DNA of 8,097 bases from Methylophilus sp. (lineage in GTDB: Bacteria; Pseudomonadota; Gammaproteobacteria; Burkholderiales; Methylophilaceae): positions 1 through 8,097 of the forward strand of contig JAIXZQ010000243.1 in assembly GCA_027489475.1 (NCBI GenBank), written 5' to 3'. The notes below the pieces were generated by a model. It saw only the letters and a list, made by a program, of their open reading frames with translations. It was not told the origin of the DNA and made no database searches. This document shows positions 1 through 5,113 of this stretch, piece by piece (position 1 is the first letter of the stretch; each line of letters begins with the position of its first letter). The position numbers were made by a program, and so were the translations under genes.

Positions 1-300
1 ATTGTCTTCAGCACTTAAACTCGAATTGAGAAAGGCTGCATTCACGCCCAGTTGTTGCAGCGCTTCGACCTGATCTTGCATCAGCGCAATCAAGGGTGAG
101 ACCACGATCGCTAGGCCTTCGCGGGCCAAGGCGGGAATCTGGTAACACAGCGATTTGCCACCACCGGTAGGCATCAGCACCAATGCATCTTGCCCTGCGA
201 TAACATGTTCGACGATCGCCTGTTGCTGCTGACGAAAGTGCTGATAGCCAAACACCTGTTGCAAAATCTGCTGTGCTGATGAAGAGGCTCCTGCTTGCAT
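1..300 (-). CDS. recQ: ATP-dependent DNA helicase RecQ, N-terminal 100 residues (gene cut by window edge)
   Basis: RecQ is a 3'-5' superfamily 2 DNA helicase acting in recombinational repair and stalled-fork processing. I translated this edge-truncated frame directly. Exactly 100 codons are present, with no stop. Visible landmarks are the RecQ motif 0 FGYQHFR at about residues 17-23 followed by a Gln-rich stretch, the Walker A motif MPTGGGKSLCYQ at about 44-55, and motif Ia VVSPLIALMQDQV at about 67-79. The match to the E. coli N-terminus is close over the whole piece. The helicase C-terminal half, RQC and HRDC domains would lie outside the window. The ATG at 298-300 is the only usual start codon after the in-frame stop upstream, but it has no Shine-Dalgarno sequence. 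A perfect hairpin ends six bases before it. The gene lies 28 bp after the small 71-codon gene, so co-transcription is likely. Identity is secure; the mode of translation initiation is not. Confidence 0.96.
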   Translation of the reverse strand, partial: MQAGASSSAQQILQQVFGYQHFRQQQQAIVEHVIAGQDALVLMPTGGGKSLCYQIPALAREGLAIVVSPLIALMQDQVEALQQLGVNAAFLNSSLSAEDN

Positions 301-306
301 GGGGAG

Positions 307-322
307 GGCCGCAACGGCGGCC
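307..322. other. Perfect 6-bp hairpin in front of recQ
   Basis: GGCCGC and GCGGCC arms flank a 4-base loop. The hairpin sits in the 28-bp gap between the 71-codon gene and recQ. On the recQ message it ends six bases before the start codon, where an SD would normally lie. No T-run follows on either strand, so it does not look like an intrinsic terminator. It may limit or time recQ translation; that role is inference. Confidence 0.5.
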
Positions 323-328
323 GGATGA

Positions 329-544
329 CTAAGGCTTGTGATAGGGATTAATCAGTTGGTCCACCAGCGCGTGCAGGGCTGCACGCATCTGCTGCTCGCT
401 GACTTCCATCAGCAAACCATCTTCCAACGCGTCTTGGGCGATTTGTTTGAGTTCATCAAAGTTTTCAGCCATGACTTTGACTTTTTCGGTGCAAGACACA
501 ACCGAGCCATCATCTCTTACCCATTTTGGCCATTCATTCTGCAT
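329..544 (-). CDS. Small conserved hypothetical protein, 71 residues
   Basis: I do not recognise a named function. The protein is acidic and soluble-looking, with no signal peptide or membrane segment. The N-terminus WPKWVRDDGSVVSCTEKVKV (residues 5-24) is polar, with two Trp and one Cys. Residues from about 26 onward (ENFDELKQIAQDALEDGLLM) look helical, as does the stretch around SEQQMRAALHALVDQLINPY. From memory, similar small proteins with a WPKWVRDDGS start and an NPY ending occur in other betaproteobacteria, which supports a real gene. The start ATG has GAGAG seven bases upstream, an acceptable SD. It lies 10 bp after the rdgB stop and 28 bp before recQ, inside a same-strand run. It is probably co-transcribed with rdgB. 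The overlapping plus-strand frame at 338-628 is judged a shadow. Confidence 0.75.
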   Translation of the reverse strand: MQNEWPKWVRDDGSVVSCTEKVKVMAENFDELKQIAQDALEDGLLMEVSEQQMRAALHALVDQLINPYHKP

Positions 545-554
545 GGTCGTACTC

Positions 555-1178
555 TCAGTTCGCTGTTCTGTCTAACTGTTGCAGCAGGCGGGCCAAGGCT
601 TGGCCACGGTGACTGCGCTGGCTTTTAATTTCTAACGGCAATTCTGCCACGGTTTTACCGCTTTGCTGGTCAAGAAACAGCGGATCGTAGCCAAAGCCGT
701 CACTGCCTCTAAATTCGCGCAAAATCTCGCCTTGCCAAAGGCCATCCGCAATCAAAGGCTGCGGATCTTGCGGGTGACGCAACAGTACCAAGACGCTATA
801 AAAATAGGCACGGCGGTCGCTGATACGCGCCATGTCACTCAACAGTTTGTCGTTGTTGCGCTCGTCTTGCGTCAGCAGACTATTGGCCGGTGTGGGGCCT
901 GCATAGCGCGCAGAAATCACCCCAGGGGCGCCATTCAAGGCTGGCACGCACAGGCCAGAATCATCGGCCAAGGCTGGCAAGCCTGTATGTTGACTGGCAT
1001 GCCGGGCTTTGGCCAGCGCATTTTCGATAAAGGTGCCGTATGGTTCAGGACACTCGGGCACCTGCCATTGCGATTGTGGCAAGACTTCAATGCCTAAAGG
1101 CGAAAGCACATGGGCGATTTCACGTATCTTGCCATGGTTGCCGCTGGCAATCACCAAGCGAGAAAACGGCGTAGCCAT
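555..1178 (-). CDS. rdgB: RdgB/HAM1 family dITP/XTP pyrophosphatase (non-canonical purine NTP pyrophosphatase)
   Basis: This enzyme hydrolyses dITP, ITP and XTP to the monophosphate plus pyrophosphate, keeping deaminated purines out of DNA and RNA. It acts in the cytosol and needs Mg2+. At 207 residues it is slightly longer than E. coli RdgB (about 197). Family signatures are in order: the substrate loop SGNHGK at 12-17, FIENAL with Glu52, the metal/catalytic ADDSGL with Asp72 and Asp73, GAPGVISARYAG at 83-94, FGYDP at 162-166, and SHRGQAL at 189-195. All key residues are present, so it should be active. The start ATG lies two bases after the rph stop, and its purine-rich SD region falls within the last codons of rph, suggesting translational coupling. 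The rph-rdgB pairing is common in proteobacteria. In many betaproteobacteria hemW follows, but here the small gene and recQ follow instead. Confidence 0.97.
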   Translation of the reverse strand: MATPFSRLVIASGNHGKIREIAHVLSPLGIEVLPQSQWQVPECPEPYGTFIENALAKARHASQHTGLPALADDSGLCVPALNGAPGVISARYAGPTPANSLLTQDERNNDKLLSDMARISDRRAYFYSVLVLLRHPQDPQPLIADGLWQGEILREFRGSDGFGYDPLFLDQQSGKTVAELPLEIKSQRSHRGQALARLLQQLDRTAN

Positions 1179-1180
1179 GG

Positions 1181-1903
1181 CTAACCACCCGCCAGTGCTT
1201 TTTGTTGCAAGCTGATCAAATTGCGGATGCCATGGCTGGCTAAATCTAACATCTGCTGCATGGTTTCGCGCGCAAACGGCGCGCCTTCGGCGGTGCCCTG
1301 AATCTCGACAAAGCCGCCGCTGGCCGTCATAACCACATTCATATCGGTATCGCAGTCTGAATCTTCAACATAGTCGAGGTCGAGTACAGGCTGCCATTGG
1401 TAGACGCCTACCGAGATGGCGGCCACCGCTTCACGGAGTGGGCTCTCGCTGAGCAAGCCTTTACTCAGCAAAGTATTCACAGCATCGACCATGGCCACAT
1501 AGGCACCCGTAATGCTGGCGGTACGGGTGCCGCCATCGGCCTGAATAACGTCGCAATCAAAATGGATGGTGCGTTCACCGAGCTTTTCTAAATCGATGAC
1601 GGCACGCAGGCTGCGGCCAATCAAGCGCTGAATTTCTTGTGTACGGCCGCTCTGCTTGCCTTTGGCCGCTTCACGGTCCATGCGACTGCCGGTTGAACGC
1701 GGCAACATGCCATATTCGGCTGTCACCCAACCCTGACCTTTACCTTTCAAAAAACCAGGCACTTTTTCTTCGACGCTGGCGGTACAAATCACATGGGTAT
1801 CGCCAAATTTAACCAGCACAGCGCCTTCGGCATGCTTGGTGTAATGGCGTATGAGTTCTACGGCGCGCAATTCGTCATAGGCGCGCTGACTAGGTCTAAT
1901 CAT
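1181..1903 (-). CDS. rph: Ribonuclease PH
   Basis: RNase PH is a phosphate-dependent 3'-5' exoribonuclease that trims tRNA and other stable RNA 3' ends, releasing nucleoside diphosphates. It works as a hexameric ring. The 240-residue protein is full length (E. coli about 238). Signatures include [16 protein letters not shown] at 21-36, [15 protein letters not shown] at 57-71, the phosphate-binding [13 protein letters not shown] at 85-97 with Arg87, [19 protein letters not shown] at 116-134, and the metal-site segment [13 protein letters not shown] with Asp181 and Asp187. All expected catalytic residues are intact. The start ATG has GAGAAAG seven bases upstream. It ends two bases before rdgB. 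A 119-bp gap separates it from the PP2C gene, room for its own promoter, so it may be expressed independently of the kinase and phosphatase. Confidence 0.98.
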   Translation of the reverse strand: MIRPSQRAYDELRAVELIRHYTKHAEGAVLVKFGDTHVICTASVEEKVPGFLKGKGQGWVTAEYGMLPRSTGSRMDREAAKGKQSGRTQEIQRLIGRSLRAVIDLEKLGERTIHFDCDVIQADGGTRTASITGAYVAMVDAVNTLLSKGLLSESPLREAVAAISVGVYQWQPVLDLDYVEDSDCDTDMNVVMTASGGFVEIQGTAEGAPFARETMQQMLDLASHGIRNLISLQQKALAGG

Positions 1904-1941
1904 GGTTGGGCTTTCTCAGGTTAATCGCACCCATGGGGGCG

Positions 1942-2016
1942 GCGTTGCGGGCAGTGGGTTCAAGCCAAATGCCGCGTTGCTAAACCGGTATTATCCCAGT
2001 TATTTTACAGCGTTGC
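1942..2016. repeat. Three direct copies of the heptamer GCGTTGC upstream of rph
   Basis: Copies begin at 1942, 1974 and 2010 (GCAACGC on the transcribed strand). Offsets are 32 and 36 bp, close to three helical turns each. All three lie in the 119-bp PP2C-rph gap and flank the promoter candidate. They could be repeated binding sites for a regulator. A heptamer this short and GC-rich may also repeat by chance, so support is weak. Confidence 0.3.
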
Positions 2017-2019
2017 GCA
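1990..2019 (-). promoter_or_regulatory. Possible extended -10 promoter for rph
   Basis: Read on the minus strand, TG-G-GATAAT (plus-strand positions 1990-1998) matches the extended -10 consensus with one mismatch. The best -35 candidate at 18 bp spacing is TGCGCA (plus positions 2014-2019), only a 3/6 match. Transcription would begin near 1983, giving an 80-base leader before the rph ATG. This is consistent with rph having a promoter separate from the kinase/phosphatase genes. Support is modest. Confidence 0.3.
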
Positions 2020-2022
2020 GGA

Positions 2023-2940
2023 TTATTTGAGGTGTTGGCGGGTTCTGCCTAGCGCTTCTTGAATCTCGGCGATGGCTTTTTCAATTTCATCGTCGGTCAG
2101 GTCTAGGGCGTAGGGGCTGGGCGTGGCGTTGGTCTCATTCATCATGGTGGTGGTGACATCCACCGGCAAATCCAATGTCGAGATGGTCAGCGGCGTCGCG
2201 ATACGCTGTCCCCATTGCAAGGCCACTGCGCTCATATTATCGCCGACCGTCAGACTGGCGGCATCGGCATCGTCGAGCAGGCGTTTGACGCCATCGTTGA
2301 TATCTGCAGCCAGCATGTGCTGAGCCATATTGAGTTCGTTTACCACATTCCAAACGCCGTCGGAACCCAGCAAGACCACATCGCCTTCGCGCAATGGCAA
2401 CGGTGCAGTCAACTCCACCTGTGGCGGACGTTCACCCCCTACGCAGTTGTAGATTTTGTTGCGGTGCGGATGCACATCGACTTCATGCGCAGCAATTTTG
2501 CCTTCGCGCAACAGCGACTGCACCACAGAATGGTCCTGTGTTTGATATTCCACCAGGCCATTGCGATAGAGATAGGCGCGAGAATCGCCCACATGGGCAC
2601 AAAACAATTTATTGTGCTGTATCAAGGCCACGACAATGGTGGTACGTGGCGACTCCTGCAAGCCTTTTTGTAAGCGCACACTCTCAATCACCTTATGTGC
2701 GCGTGCAATTTGATCACGCAGAAACTGCGCGGGCTGCACAATCATAGGCTGCGATTCGCGTTGAAACGCTTCAATCAAACTTTTGACGGCAATCTCAGCC
2801 GCCACATCGCCATGTTGGTGGCCCCCCATGCCATCGGCCAGCACCATAAACACCGCGTGCCTATGATAGGCATAAGCCAATCTGTCCTGATTATAGGGGC
2901 GCGGGCCCTGGCGGCTGCCTTGTGCGATGGTAAATTTCAT
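2023..2940 (-). CDS. PP2C-family (PPM) serine/threonine protein phosphatase
   Basis: PP2C enzymes are Mn2+/Mg2+-dependent phosphatases that remove phosphate from Ser/Thr in proteins. This 305-residue protein carries the bacterial PP2C motifs in order: NQDR at 17-20, ADGMGGH at 35-41 (metal Asp36), HVGDSRAY at 116-123, GSDGVW at 192-197 (Asp194), and GDNMSAV at 233-239 (Asp234, Asn235). All metal-binding acids expected from the family are present. There is no signal peptide or membrane segment. After the catalytic domain (about residue 247) comes a Thr/Asn-rich linker and a charged helical tail. The start codon overlaps the kinase stop as ATGA, indicating translational coupling, and the kinase is the obvious candidate partner or substrate. 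Similar stand-alone PP2C proteins act with kinases in type VI secretion or general signalling. No secretion genes are visible here, so the pathway is unknown. Confidence 0.95.
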   Translation of the reverse strand: MKFTIAQGSRQGPRPYNQDRLAYAYHRHAVFMVLADGMGGHQHGDVAAEIAVKSLIEAFQRESQPMIVQPAQFLRDQIARAHKVIESVRLQKGLQESPRTTIVVALIQHNKLFCAHVGDSRAYLYRNGLVEYQTQDHSVVQSLLREGKIAAHEVDVHPHRNKIYNCVGGERPPQVELTAPLPLREGDVVLLGSDGVWNVVNELNMAQHMLAADINDGVKRLLDDADAASLTVGDNMSAVALQWGQRIATPLTISTLDLPVDVTTTMMNETNATPSPYALDLTDDEIEKAIAEIQEALGRTRQHLK

Positions 2941-3881
2941 AAGGGTTTGGTCAATACTTTGAGTATTTTATCCACCAAAGAGCCTCTGCTGTCTGCCACC
3001 AAGGGAATATTGATCATTTTTTTCTGCAATGAAAATACGCTTTGTGGCCGCAACAGATAATCCAACTGCATACACTCATCTATCAAGGTAAGCAGTTTTT
3101 CTGAATAAATTTCACGCCCCAACTCGATGGCAGGCACCAAGGTGTCTTGTTTGAGCCGTAAGTTAGCCGCCACCGGCGAACTGCGTTGCATGCAGGCATA
3201 TAAACTGGCACCGATGCTGTAGATATCACTCCACGGGCCCAAATGTTTGCGGTCCATATATTGCTCAGGTGGCGCAAAGCCCGGTGTGTAAGTGGGCGCC
3301 AACGTCACCTCAGACAAGGCCTGTCGCGCGGAGCCAAAATCCAGCAATACGGGTGAGCCATCTAAACGGATATAAATATTCGCTGGCTTGATATCCAGAT
3401 GCAACAGTTTTCGGCTATGCACCTCGCGCAGCCCGTTGAGCAGCTCAACAAACATGCGGATGAGAAATGTCTCTGGTACGGGATGACTCAGCGAGGTGAT
3501 GTAATCCTGCAAAGACTTGCCGCGCTCATATTTCATCACCATGTAGACGGTGCTGTTGGCGCGAAAAAAGTTTTTCACCCGCACAATGTTTTTGTGCTCA
3601 ATATTCGCCAGTGCCAGCCCTTCTTCAAAAAAACATTTCATGCCGTGTTTATAGGCCGCTTCGTTTTTTCCATTGGAGCGAATATGCGTATCGCCATCCC
3701 GCTCGGCCAAAGTGACAGGCATATACTCCTTGATGGCGACGGTGGTTTTTTGCGCGTCTTTGGCCAAGTAGACCACGCTAAAGCCGCCCAGACTCAGCAC
3801 CCGTGTAATGGTGTAGTCGTGCAGCACCGTGCCTACCGGCAAGGCAAAATCATAATGTTTGGCGAGTTTCACTTTAAGCAT
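2937..3881 (-). CDS. Hanks-type serine/threonine protein kinase
   Basis: The protein has 314 residues from this start. Kinase landmarks are VAIK with catalytic Lys51, catalytic loop HLDIKPAN with Asp163 and Asn168, DFG at 181-183, APPEQY at 203-208, and the subdomain IX segment WSDIYS at 217-222. The glycine loop (SLGGFS, residues 30-35) keeps only the central glycines, and HRD is replaced by HLD. The kinase fills almost the whole protein; there is no sensor domain or membrane helix, so it is probably cytosolic. It is coupled by a 4-bp overlap to the PP2C gene, so the two likely set one phosphorylation state. The start is uncertain. The ATG at 3879-3881 fits the expected domain boundary but lacks an SD. 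The frame stays open to TTG at 3981-3983, which has GAGAGG six bases upstream and would add 34 residues. I prefer 3881 because the upstream segment holds promoter-like and operator-like sequence. Confidence 0.9.
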   Translation of the reverse strand: MLKVKLAKHYDFALPVGTVLHDYTITRVLSLGGFSVVYLAKDAQKTTVAIKEYMPVTLAERDGDTHIRSNGKNEAAYKHGMKCFFEEGLALANIEHKNIVRVKNFFRANSTVYMVMKYERGKSLQDYITSLSHPVPETFLIRMFVELLNGLREVHSRKLLHLDIKPANIYIRLDGSPVLLDFGSARQALSEVTLAPTYTPGFAPPEQYMDRKHLGPWSDIYSIGASLYACMQRSSPVAANLRLKQDTLVPAIELGREIYSEKLLTLIDECMQLDYLLRPQSVFSLQKKMINIPLVADSRGSLVDKILKVLTKPL

Positions 3882-3951
3882 AACGGCAAACAAACGCCAT
3901 AAATGAAGGGTCGCGCTGTAAATCTTGCTTTTTGCGCTGCGGTTGACAGGC

Positions 3952-3972
3952 GCTTGCCCGACAAGGGCAGGC
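3952..3972. promoter_or_regulatory. Operator-like inverted repeat between kinase and yicC
   Basis: GCTTGCCC and GGGCAGGC arms surround the 5-base spacer GACAA. The 8-bp arms are complementary except for one position. The element covers the weak -35 of the yicC promoter candidate, a position typical of a repressor site, and could serve both divergent genes. No T-run follows, so it is not a terminator. If the kinase starts at the TTG at 3983, this segment would be coding, which weakens the case. Confidence 0.4.
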
Positions 3973-3984
3973 ATTTGATACAAT
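3954..3984 (+). promoter_or_regulatory. Extended -10 promoter candidate for yicC
   Basis: TG-A-TACAAT at 3976-3984 is a perfect TGn extension plus a 5/6 match to TATAAT. The best -35 is TTGCCC at 3954-3959 (4/6) with a long 19-bp spacer, which extended -10 promoters tolerate. Transcription would begin near 3990, just before the yicC SD. A stronger-looking TTGACA at 3943-3948 is 30 bp from the -10 and cannot pair with it. Confidence 0.45.
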
Positions 3985-3987
3985 CAA
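3975..3987. promoter_or_regulatory. 13-bp palindrome overlapping the yicC -10
   Basis: TTGAT-ACA-ATCAA is a perfect inverted repeat centred on 3981. It overlaps the extended -10 hexamer of yicC, so a bound protein would directly block RNA polymerase. It may be a binding site for a dimeric regulator, or a by-product of the -10 sequence. No regulator gene lies in the window. Confidence 0.3.
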
Positions 3988-4008
3988 GGCCTCTCTTGGA
4001 GCCAAGTC

Positions 4009-4935
4009 ATGACTGCACCCCTCACCGCCCCCTCACCCATGCCAGACGCCACAGCGCAGACTGCGATGCGGCCCAGCATTTTGAGCATGACCGGCTTTGC
4101 CGCGGTCGAACGACGCTTTGCAGGCGGCGTGTGTGTGATCGAATTGCGTGCAGTCAATCACCGCTATTTAGAGCTGAATGTCAAAATCGACGACAGTCTG
4201 CGCCAATATGAAGCCATGGTGCGCGAGCAGTGTCAGGCGCGTTTAGGACGTGGCAAGGTGGAGTGTCGCATGCAACTCAAAAGCGAACAGGCCGCCAGCC
4301 AACTGCGCCTAAACACTGCCATGGTGACGCAGGTGGCTGACACCTTGGCCGCGTTGCAGACGCATTTTCCACAGAGTCAGCCAATTAATCTGTTGGAGGT
4401 CTTAACCCTGCCCGGCGTGTGCCAGAGCGAGCATGTGGATGCCGAAGCACTGGGTCAGACCTTGCAACAAGGCTTACAGCAAGCGATAGACGAACTGATT
4501 GCCGCCCGACAACGCGAAGGCAGCAAACTCAAACAAGTGTTGCTAGACCGGCTGCAAGGTGTGCGCGAGCAAGTGGCCTTGGTGCTGCCGCTGATGCCGC
4601 AAGTCATCGCCCAGCATCAAGATAAGTTATCAGCCAAATTGCGCGAAGCGCTGCAAGCCGATGATGACCGGGTACGTCAAGAAATGGTGCTGTTCGCGCA
4701 ACGTATAGATGTCGATGAAGAACTGTCCCGCTTGCAAGCGCACATTGTCGAGATGGACCGGATACTGGCAGCCGGTGGCCCGGTCGGTAAAAAGCTAGAT
4801 TTTTTAATGCAAGAGATGAACCGCGAGGCCAATACTTTGGGCTCTAAATCTGTAGCCATCGAAACCACCCAAGTCTCCATGCAACTCAAAGTGTTGATAG
4901 AGCAAATGCGCGAGCAGATACAAAATATTGAATAA
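4009..4935 (+). CDS. yicC: YicC/YloC-family endoribonuclease
   Basis: YicC proteins are metal-dependent endoribonucleases; in E. coli YicC has been linked to small-RNA decay together with PNPase. The family N-terminal signature SMTGFA is at residues 26-31, followed by ELRAVNHRYLELNVKI. The C-terminal DUF1732 signature, including EMNREANTLGSKS, is at about 269-281. The protein is 308 residues against about 287 in E. coli, the extra length being an N-terminal tail of about 20 residues rich in Ala, Pro and Thr. The chosen ATG has GGAG (3998-4001) seven bases upstream. The internal ATG at 4066 would give a more typical N-terminus but has no SD. The gene is divergent from the kinase and ends at its own terminator. 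Its usual partner gmk is not next to it. The order yicC, kinase, PP2C, rph, rdgB recurs in betaproteobacteria as far as I recall. Confidence 0.95.
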   Translation: MTAPLTAPSPMPDATAQTAMRPSILSMTGFAAVERRFAGGVCVIELRAVNHRYLELNVKIDDSLRQYEAMVREQCQARLGRGKVECRMQLKSEQAASQLRLNTAMVTQVADTLAALQTHFPQSQPINLLEVLTLPGVCQSEHVDAEALGQTLQQGLQQAIDELIAARQREGSKLKQVLLDRLQGVREQVALVLPLMPQVIAQHQDKLSAKLREALQADDDRVRQEMVLFAQRIDVDEELSRLQAHIVEMDRILAAGGPVGKKLDFLMQEMNREANTLGSKSVAIETTQVSMQLKVLIEQMREQIQNIE

Positions 4936-4940
4936 GGCGA

Positions 4941-4958
4941 ATGCGATAAGCGTCGCAT
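4941..4958. other. Small perfect hairpin just after yicC
   Basis: ATGCGA and TCGCAT arms flank a 6-base loop, beginning six bases after the yicC stop. No T-run follows. It is probably a 3'-end RNA structure that protects the yicC message, lying just upstream of the true terminator. It may be incidental. Confidence 0.35.
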
Positions 4959-4978
4959 GCACCAAAACTGATAAACAC

Positions 4979-5010
4979 AAACGCACCTGAATGGTGCGTT
5001 TTGTTTTTCT
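4979..5010 (+). terminator. Intrinsic terminator of yicC
   Basis: A perfect 9-bp stem (AAACGCACC with GGTGCGTTT) encloses the 5-base loop TGAAT and is followed by TGTTTTTCT. It lies 44 bp after the yicC stop codon. Stem, loop and U-rich tail meet the standard rho-independent pattern. It should insulate the downstream ATP-grasp gene from yicC transcription. The same stem contains an NtrC-like DNA site. Confidence 0.88.
4983..4997. promoter_or_regulatory. NtrC-type enhancer site (GCACC-N5-GGTGC)
   Basis: GCACC-TGAAT-GGTGC is an exact match to the enterobacterial NtrC core GCACY-N5-RGTGC. Its centre (4990) is about 96 bp upstream of the start predicted from the sigma-54 promoter, within the range where NtrC enhancers act through DNA looping. 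A half-site TGCACC at 4958-4963 lies about 24 bp further upstream, centre to centre. The perfect symmetry is also required by the terminator stem, so the match could be incidental. The sigma-54 promoter downstream makes a real site more likely. Confidence 0.6.
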
Positions 5011-5058
5011 AGACGAACAAAAAACACTTAAGTCCATGTTTTCATAAAGGTTTATGGG

Positions 5059-5075
5059 CTGGCACAGCGTTTGCT
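5059..5075 (+). promoter_or_regulatory. Sigma-54 (RpoN) promoter of the ATP-grasp operon
   Basis: C-TGGCAC-AGCGT-TTGCT matches the -24/-12 consensus at every strongly conserved position: GG at 5061-5062, GC at 5073-5074, ten bases between. Transcription is expected near 5086, leaving a leader of about 28 bases that includes the SD AAAGG at 5102-5106. The promoter lies in a 178-bp non-coding gap in the correct orientation. Sigma-54 promoters need an ATP-dependent activator; the upstream NtrC-type site names a candidate. Confidence 0.8.
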
Positions 5076-5113
5076 GTTAAACAATGTGACCAATCGAAGC
5101 TAAAGGTGCCGCA

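Noticed and set aside
307..322. Terminator between the small gene and recQ
   Set aside because: The stem is perfect but no T-run follows on the minus strand, and recQ begins six bases later. Termination here would silence recQ unless another promoter exists.
663..1097. 144-codon plus-strand frame opposite rdgB
   Set aside because: It is fully antisense to a clear RdgB with all catalytic motifs, and has no recognisable domain or gene context.
2215..2747. Overlapping plus-strand frames of 152 and 117 codons opposite the PP2C gene
   Set aside because: They overlap each other and a well-supported phosphatase. The His/Gln/Cys-rich composition is typical of antisense shadow translation.
3399..3902. 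167-codon plus-strand frame opposite the kinase
   Set aside because: It is antisense to the kinase catalytic core, has biased composition and no recognisable motif.
3943..3948. TTGACA as a consensus -35 for yicC
   Set aside because: It lies 30 bp from the only good -10, and no -10-like sequence occurs at 16-18 bp spacing.
4677..5037. Minus-strand frames of 116 and 77 codons across the yicC 3' end and terminator
   Set aside because: They run through a strong intrinsic terminator stem and are antisense to conserved YicC C-terminal sequence. The hydrophobic stretch in the second is not enough to support a gene.
5003..5058. IHF site between the NtrC-type site and the sigma-54 promoter
   Set aside because: The segment is A/T-rich and probably bendable, but I could not find a convincing match to WATCAANNNNTTR on either strand.
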